Notes under the pieces: generated by a model
Seen by the model: only the letters and a program-made list of their open reading frames with translations
Database searches by the model: none
What the model was told of the DNA's origin: nothing
Translations under genes and position numbers: made by a program
Origin: Trileptium ribeirensis
Lineage: Eukaryota; Nematoda; Enoplea; Enoplida; Thoracostomopsidae
DNA length: 64,000 nucleotides
Assembly: GCA_030248225.1 (NCBI GenBank)
Contig: JASANE010011798.1
Location: forward strand, 124,001-188,000
Direction of reading: 5' to 3'
Part shown: piece after piece, positions 36,701 to 45,700 of the stretch
How positions within the stretch are numbered: position 1 is the first letter of the stretch
Layout of the letters: the number at the start of each line of letters is the position of its first letter

Positions 36701-39700
36701 CCCGCCTGCTGGTTCTTTAATTCTTGAAATGCCAGATGAGGTTAGTCCATGAGATGTGAAAATGTATCCACGCGGTTGAAAGTAAGTAGTAAATAAATGA
36801 GTGAAATTCCATTATAAAACATGTAGACGCAATTCGTCCTTCCACAAGTTTTTGTCAGTGCATGTAGTTGTGTCGGCTTAAATGAAACCTAATAGCTTTA
36901 ATGTTATACCATTATTGCGTAAGGAATAAGCCTGACTCTTTTTTGCTATGTAAAGCGAGAGTACACTTTACATGTGTACACCTGGGTGCTTTTTTCTTGT
37001 GAGCTCACTTTCTGAAAGCGGACACGATTGCGACACAGCAACATGCAGGTGCTGTTCGCGGTCACTGTTTTACGATTTATCGCCGAAATTCAACGGTTAA
37101 AACGCAATAATTGCACTTACGCATTATTTATAACTATTATTGTAATAAAGTTTTATAATATACTTTAATCGAACATAGCTGTGCGATTAAATAAGTCATT
37201 TGGTGTAGTCAACCAATGTGCAGAGGCACGCGTACGCAAATTGAGTTCGTACAACAAAAACATTTTCGCGTTCGCCAAACTACCAATACGGTTGCAGAAT
37301 ATTAATTAAACCGTGTAGCGTAAACGTAATACATTTTACTAGCATTCTAAGGTAGAATGTGATACCTTCAAAAACAACTGTTGTAGACGTTTTTTGGGAG
37401 AAATTAAGAAAATTATAGATGGCTATAGCCCGTCAGAGTCATGGATGTACTGTACATTAGTATAATTGAAACCTAAAGTTTGAAATGTCAAGATATCAGT
37501 CAAACCGATCATAGATTAAGCAAATAGTTAATCAACGAATTAGTACCTGCATGATATCATTTTTATGAGTGGCTAATCTAATAATGATAATTGGCAACAG
37601 ATTACATGATAGCATCCTTTTATATAAAATAATGTACTCATGCTCCCAACGAATACAATATATTTTATATCAAAATTGATAACTGTATTCGTAATCTGTT
37701 CCCGCGGGCGCCATGACATTTTTAGGAAAATGTCTGGGGGCTGTCATTTTAGCCAGTTTCTGATTTTAACAAAAGAAAAACCACGGTGTACTCACCCAAA
37801 GTGGATATTCGCGTAATGCTATATCCTTGTTACATATCATCAGTGTTTTCGTCGCCATTTCTGGAGGTCAAAAACACATTTATCTCTACTCCATTATGCG
37901 GGAGTAAGTTGAGAACTTGCTGTGACTGGCTCAACCCCTTCTCCGCAAAACTTGTGGTTCGACCTACATCATCCCCCTCACTTAACGAACGGAAGATTGA
38001 CATATCGCCCACATAAAATTGAGGTAAATGTGTGTTGAACTCCCTCCAATAAATGAGATGGGTAACCGTCCATTTATAACATACGTTAACGTTAGAGAGC
38101 AGGGAAGAGTCGTACTACACTCTTGATTGAGCGAATAATTCAGTTTGATTATGAAACTGATATATATATATATATACATACATAACCAAAATCAATTGTT
38201 CGCATAATCACACGTTTTCCTGCGCAACAAGTTCTATACATTTGAATTTGTTGTTGCAAGGGCTCATGGAAAAATCGCAGCGTTTTCATGCGTTCTGCGG
38301 GTGCTACAAATAGTAGTCACAAATTAGAGGTTAGTTTGTGACGATAAACGGGAAGATACAAATATGGGTCGCAAGTAATTTTACAAATATTTTGGTTATT
38401 CAAAATCTGTGTATATCAGTTCATTCTATATCGGTGTAAACAATTGGAATATAATTTTAAGCAGTTAATGCGCCACTAGCTCTGCATCTCTGGATAATAA
38501 TGTCGCGTTCGCATTATAGCGAAAGGAAGCCGAAGCTGGTCGCACGTGGCTAAATTGGGTTCGACCTCTCTTTATTCCTATTCGTAGCCCGGTGTTTGTG
38601 TCTGGTCATACAGGGCGAACACAGTCTGATGTCTATGTCAGCATTGTTATAAGAGAAGATCGAAATTTCTCTCGAATACTTAAGGAGATTTATTGGTGCT
38701 TTACTTCAATGTTTGGAATATCCGCGTTGTGGTTTTTGATTTTGAAGATTGTTAAATCGGTGTAATAGTCCATGAAGCTACAATGCCTTGGTTGCATATG
38801 GTGGTCATGAGACCGAGGCCTGCCTGTATGTTTAAACAGTTTCTTTCGATTGTGTTTAAACATCTTGCAGTCTAGTAAACGACGCTAAAATTTTGGTGCT
38901 GTGTATCACACTGTTGTTGAAAAAACTTGGCCATTTTCTCGAAAATTCAATCACTACGTTGTATGAAGCTAGCTAGTATTAGAATATTTTCATGTATTAA
39001 GTCTAGCAAATTTGACATCGTTTTACTTGTCTTCTCAAGACGGAATTTAGCACACAATTATTTCGAACCGGTTTTAGCCCAAACCTGGATTTGGCTGTGT
39101 CTGGCACATTTTTTACACAATACAATCCTCCCGATATTAACCACTCTAGAGGTATACATAGTCATACGAACCAAATGTAACTTTTATAATATTACAACAA
39201 TCAAGCAAATACTAGTGTTTTGGTCGCTGATATTATCAAATTTTGTAGCGTTCTGCTGTCGCAGACAGAATTATTTAATCTAGGGTCGTTTATTGCTACC
39301 TACTTGGTGGTTGGTCCTCACAGGGTTAACCCGGTGACATACACAACTTAATGGTTGGTCGAATCGCCATCGGTGAGGAGGCAAAATTTTCAACCTGAAA
39401 CAAACTAGTGCATTTTTAGAGTTACATTGCTAGCTTTGACTTATATCGTGTGTAGAGAAATGTTATAATAACATATCAACTTTGAGTAACAAAAATGTGA
39501 AGTGGGATATTTACAAATTTATATTTCTGGACACAAAAACCATAGCAGTCTGGACCGGACCGTGGACATCACTACCTTAAGGTAATTTGCGTTTGAAATA
39601 ATAATTTAATATTTTTAAGTAGTTTAGTCGGTAGTTGGGATCTCGCCAATCTTCTTTCTAATCAAGAGCTTCTTCATAATCTCGAAAGATGAAATGGATT

Positions 39701-42700
39701 AATGCAAGCTCGACGTTGGTTGATTTTACTTTTAGAGACGAGCCAAGGAAGTTGTAGCGTTTCGTATCAGCAAGTCACTGCACAACAAATACGAAGATAT
39801 CGCTGTGAGTTGCGTTGATTTAAAATATGCGAGAAATATGTGTAGTCGAATTAATCTAAACATTTCAATGAAATTGCTATTAATTTCGGGTTTACATTTG
39901 GTTGTGACTGTATTGTGCTGTTTGCATTTTTTTAGTCAATTTAGTGTATTGCAAATACTGTATGTATTGAGGGCATCGTTTTTACTTATTGCGAGGGCCA
40001 CCTACACTTCTATTATCCTCTCTCTACCCCAATGTTTAAGTGTTGTGAATACATTTTTGTCTTCTGCCAGAACGCATTTTGGGAATTACTTTAAGACAGC
40101 GAAGATTGCTTGATTGTAGAACTAATGTTTGAACTGTCACGGCCAGAATTAACTACACACACACGGACTGGCGCCAATGTGTTTAAATACGTTTATGCCC
40201 GTGCTTTTTTGTGCAGATTTATTCTGTCGGTGGCAGTATTTGTTGGTCGTTAGTGACAAAGCAAGTGATGAAATCTCAATCACTATGCGTATTTAAAATA
40301 CAATGTTGGTGACCAAAAAGTTTATTTCTAACTGCGTAAACTAGTACTCGATGATCCCGTGATACAATGAATTTTACAACAAAATCCATCGAGGCAAAAG
40401 TAAGTTACAGGGCTGCCTCTGAAGACTTATAGGTAACACTGTTCAGACAGCTTCGCCTGGTTGAATCAAGTCTCTTAGCTTGAGCGCCGCAAAAATTTAT
40501 AAATTTTGGCATTCTCCGACAATTTAGTAGGCACAAGCGAAAAGTGTCCGCAAGCGGTATCACACATCATATTGCGGTATTAGATATTTAGTTTGGCATG
40601 ATATTTTTATAAAACTATAATAATTAACATATGACTCCGACACAAATTATCCTGTAAAACGTAAGTAGGGCAAATATTCTTTCGTTGTTTTCCGGATTTT
40701 GACGCCAAAGCAATACAACAGGAAGCCTGTGCATTTTTGAATTTAGCTGCGCATTTTATTAAAGTTATTGAAAACATTTTTAACCTGACTAGGGGGTTTG
40801 ACTTAAATGCCCATTCCCAACACCGAATTTAGCTGCAGTGACTGGGATTGTTTTGTGTTATAGCAAACGATCGAGGAAGGTCGACAAGCAGACCGTGAGG
40901 TATATGAAGAAACTCGGGCAGCCAAGCTGGAGCTTGGCTTCAAACGCAAGCTTCGTTCTACCGAGCGAGTTGTAACTCATCGAGTAGTGGGCGAAATCGA
41001 AGGCCCACGAATGGATATCGTTTTGAAAGGTTAATAAATAATATTTTGAAAGTCTATTGTATCATAACGTTTCGGTAGTTTATAAAAAATTGTTATAATT
41101 ACGTGTTAATGGTATTGTACAACTGCAGTAATGTTTCTTTCTAATGGATATGTCCACGGGTGAACAAACCCATTGTGTTGGTATCTATTTGTGAAATTGT
41201 GTTGTCGATAAGTGTACTGTTGCGTAATATTTTCTTCCGAGGGTGGGGGGGTGCTACCATTCGACGGAACCATTCATTGGAAGTAAAGGCACGAAATCGG
41301 TTCCAGGATTTGTCATTGATAGAGCGAAACGACAAAGTCTAAGTTTGTTTTAAGATACAGCCAATAATAAAGCTTGAAAGCTGGAATTTTTTTTAATATC
41401 TTCAGAAGGGTCGATGACTGCTGCTCAGTAACGTGTCTATGCCGTAACGCTCGTTTCATCTTGCTACTGTGGATGGGTAACATGAGCAATACTGTCCGGA
41501 ATTGAGTCGAGTTCGAGAATTTTTGGTATCCGCCTACATAGTTTGCTAAGGATCGCTTTGTAAAACGTTACTTAGTAAACAAAGACTCAAAACAGTAGCA
41601 TACCTTGGCCTGCCCACAGTGGGGGACCCCACCCCTCACCCACTTTCCGAATCCCTCATGTTCATGAGATTTTCCCACGTTCCTGTCTCCCCACTCGGCC
41701 GAACCCCCATGTTCAACTCTCAAAATTTTTTTATATCTGAAAATTTACGTTTTTTGTTTGCAAATTGGTTTAATCATAATTACCACTATTTATAATGCTA
41801 AAACGTCGGTTTATAGCTTGAAAATACATGCACGGAAGTAAACCTACATGAAAATATGGAATATTTAATATTTTGAGCAAAATTTATTCCCTCACTTTGA
41901 AATTTTCTCCCGAGAATGAACATGGGGGTTCCCGAAATTCCACCACTGCTTTTCAGAGGGGTGTGGACATGCCAGACGTACCGTCTGGATTTTTGCAGTC
42001 CACAAGTGGCTCTAGGTTCACAATTTCCTAATCAGGCTCAAACTGGACCAGTAAGATTTTGTCGTAAATTTTGCTTTAAACTACCATTAGTTGAGATAGG
42101 TGTTTAGGCAAGAGGATGGTACGTACGTACGTTGTCATAGGCAGAAGGTGATAGTAGTATGACTTATTTCACTGCAAATACGACAGAATCTAACAAGGCT
42201 TTTTATTTAATAATCGTCCTCCGGGGTAGTATTGTAATAAACGTTGGCTATTGGTTCTTAGGTGACGTGGATGGGTCAGTTTCAGCAATCATGGACGTGC
42301 TGGCGTCGTATGGATCTTCGAAATGCAATTTTCAAGTTTTGGCTCGCGGCGTTGGGCCGCCAACGATATCTGATGTCGAACTGGCAGCGGTGTCGAATGG
42401 TAAGTCCTTCAACTTATGTCTGAAAAATATATTTGGAATCTTAGACATACTTTTGGAGTTGTGTCACAAAAATGTGCGAAAACGTTTTAAGATGGCAGTC
42501 GATCTTGTTTCAAATCTAGATACATGATTTAGCAACTGTGGCAAGCGAGAAATTTATATTACGTCCTAAATATATATAAAATGTATTCCTAGATTTTGCA
42601 GAGCCTGAAAAGCTCTGTGTAGCTGCACCTAATGTATTAATGAGGTGGTTATCAATGTTGTAAGATCAGATAAACGTGGTCCTAAGAAACTCTAAATACA

Positions 42701-45700
42701 CGAAACAATCATTACCATAACCAATGAAAATTTTATATAATCTTAGGTTAATATTGCAGAGCAAAAAACCTCTATGCAGCTAAAATCGCTATTGAAGCAT
42801 TATTGCTGCGGTTACCTATGCTGTGTGATTAGGTAAAATGTGCTCACGAAACCCGAAATCACGAATGTGACAATATCCCATAACCAATAAAATCTTATAA
42901 GTTTTCCTGGGCTCATTCTGCGGAGAAGAGGAAGCTCTACGTGCATGACGAGAATATAATATGATGTATTATTTTGGTGGTTGCCTGTGTTGCAATATAC
43001 ACAAAGAATTCAAAAATTTGACCTCCACAAGTCCCTAGTTTATCATCCTTACGGTTTTCTAACAGGTAATGTGACTTAAATATTGTATATTCTGTTTAGA
43101 TGTGGTCCTTAGTTTCTCGCTCATCAATTTTTATGTTTTTGTCGTGTTTTACAGCGAACAAGATAATATACTTGTACGATTCGAAAACATCTTAGGCTGG
43201 TATTCATAGGTGTTACAGGAAAATTCTAGGTTGTTTTTTATTTGAGTAACTTTAATTATTGTTTTAGGATATATCTATTGCTTCAACGTTGCCACTCCAA
43301 CCGAAGTTGCTACGTTTGCAAACGAAAAAATTGTTCAAATTAAAGAATTTAATATTATTTATCGGCTAGTCGAAGATCTCAAACTTGAACTCGACAGTCG
43401 CTTACCGATGATCGATTCTGATGACGTTTTAGGTATGTTTTAATACAATATTTTCTTTTCAGCATATTACAGTTCCGGCCATATAAATCAATCCTAATCG
43501 ATTGAAATTTCGATTAATCCTATAAGTAATTGATCAAAATTTCTATTCTAATCATTCGCTTAATTGAAATTGATATAATTGACATTTTGTTCTTCTTGTT
43601 CTATCCGTTTTCTATCGTTTGACGGTTCAGAACAGGCTGAGTTATTTTTTGCCATGAATGAGCCAGGTTAAAATAGACATATAATAAAGACTGTTAATAG
43701 GTCTAAATGCTAAAAAATCTCTGTACATTTTGTTTTATGTGTATTCCTAAACCCTACGAAATAAGAATTTACGTTGAACATTGATATGGGATTTTGAGGC
43801 AGAACAATATAATTAGTGTGCACTTTCAAATTACCGTCGTCACCGTTTTAAATCGTTTTGTATTTTTCGTTGTTTTATTTCTATTTATCATTTTTTCGTT
43901 TAGGAAATCAATCATTTCAAAGGTTTTCGGTGACTGCAGACGATTACAATTTTTTATGCCGGTGTGAAGCTTCACCCTTGTCTAGTATCTTTTTTCTAAA
44001 CGAAGCTAGGATTGAAAGGTTGAGTGCGAAATACATAGTCACGGACAGAATTGACTGTATAGACAAACTTGTTTGATCGTGCACGCACACCATCGTGTTG
44101 TTTAAAATACACGCAAGCATGTTTAAAACACACGTATACGCAAACACGTTTAACATATTTGCGTGCGATTATATACAGTTGACTCTGCCCGTGGCTGTAC
44201 TGCTTTCGCCGTTTTGTTAAGTGCACACAAAACACCCCTAGCGTTGCATAATAATGAAGTTGTTGGTGTGTTGTAGTAAAGATTTGTACAGTCACGGACA
44301 AAAGTAAGTGCATACGCTGACGGAGGCTATTTCGTCCATGCGTCTAAACGCGGTCACACGCAATTGCGTTCGTCTTTATTTGTGCGCTTTCTTTGGTCCG
44401 CGATTGTATTACTAAGTTGGGCATACAATACCCGCCTGAAATGAGTGCTGTTTCTTCTATGTTCGTTCGATAGATTCAAAAATTTGTTTGAAGTGTGTTC
44501 GAATTTTGCTCGGTACGTGTTCAAAAATTAGGCGCACATGTTCGAGAGCTATTCGAAAATTGTACGAGAATTAATAAATTTTGTTCAATTTCTATTCAAT
44601 GTTTGTTCGTTCAAAAGGTGACATTCATTTCTGGTGAGTACTATTTCTTTAATTTTGGTTGTCCGTGGTATTCTTAATTTACGTTTCAGAGATGTGTTGT
44701 GTTCGTTTAATTTGCTTTTAAAAGGCTGTTCTGAATAATTTTTTCGCTTGCCAATATATTGACGAGTTTTACGAAAATGTCGCAAAAATTGCAGAAAGTC
44801 TCGTTTCCTTTCTTATATATTTTTGTATTATATTTATGTCCAATTTATAACGTTTGGGTTTCTCTAGGTATTTACAAGTGAAAAATTGCCCAGCGCATTA
44901 AATACAAGTATATGAATATATTATCCCAGGAAAACATATGTATATTTTCTGTCACTTGATAAACCTCACGCCGGAACCGTTGTCAAAGTTTTATTTTGAG
45001 CGCGTACAGATTTAACAAAATTTTGTTTTAGGTGATGGTATCGTTATTACTCAGTTTGATATTACGACTCGCGGATCGAAGAAAACACCGGTAGCCGGCT
45101 GCGAATGCACGCGAGGAGTTCTTTCACGTAAGGAACGAGTGAGATTCTGGCGTGATGGCGCCGTGGTCTATGATGGTAAGAGCTGTTTAGATATTATTGT
45201 TGGCTATTTTTTTATTTATATCGATGTCAGGTAAACAGCTACTTAATTATTACTCGAATACATAGGTTACCGTTATTAACTTATGTTGTAATAATAATTA
45301 TTTAGTTATTACTGTGTCGTGTACACGTTACAGGCGCACCGGTTGTACACATTTGATACTTAATGAGTGTTGGTTTCGAGCGAGCATCGAACAGTATAAT
45401 TATTGTAGATTTTCAAACAATTTGTTGATCATCGTTTTTTGAATATTATTTGGTTTATTATTAAGTTTTTTGTTATTTACTTTTTCATTTACAGCATATA
45501 ACAATTACGTTTAATATTATTATTATTTTGTTATCATTAATGTTTATATTATTCATTTTGTTACATGATATTAATAATATAACACGTATTATGCGTGAGT
45601 CCACTTTATGTGCGTACACTTGGTTTTTTATTTTGCCAAGTCAGTTCGCGATCGTAAAAGCCATGAACGCGAACGAATCATGATTTCCCTTATGTACGCG

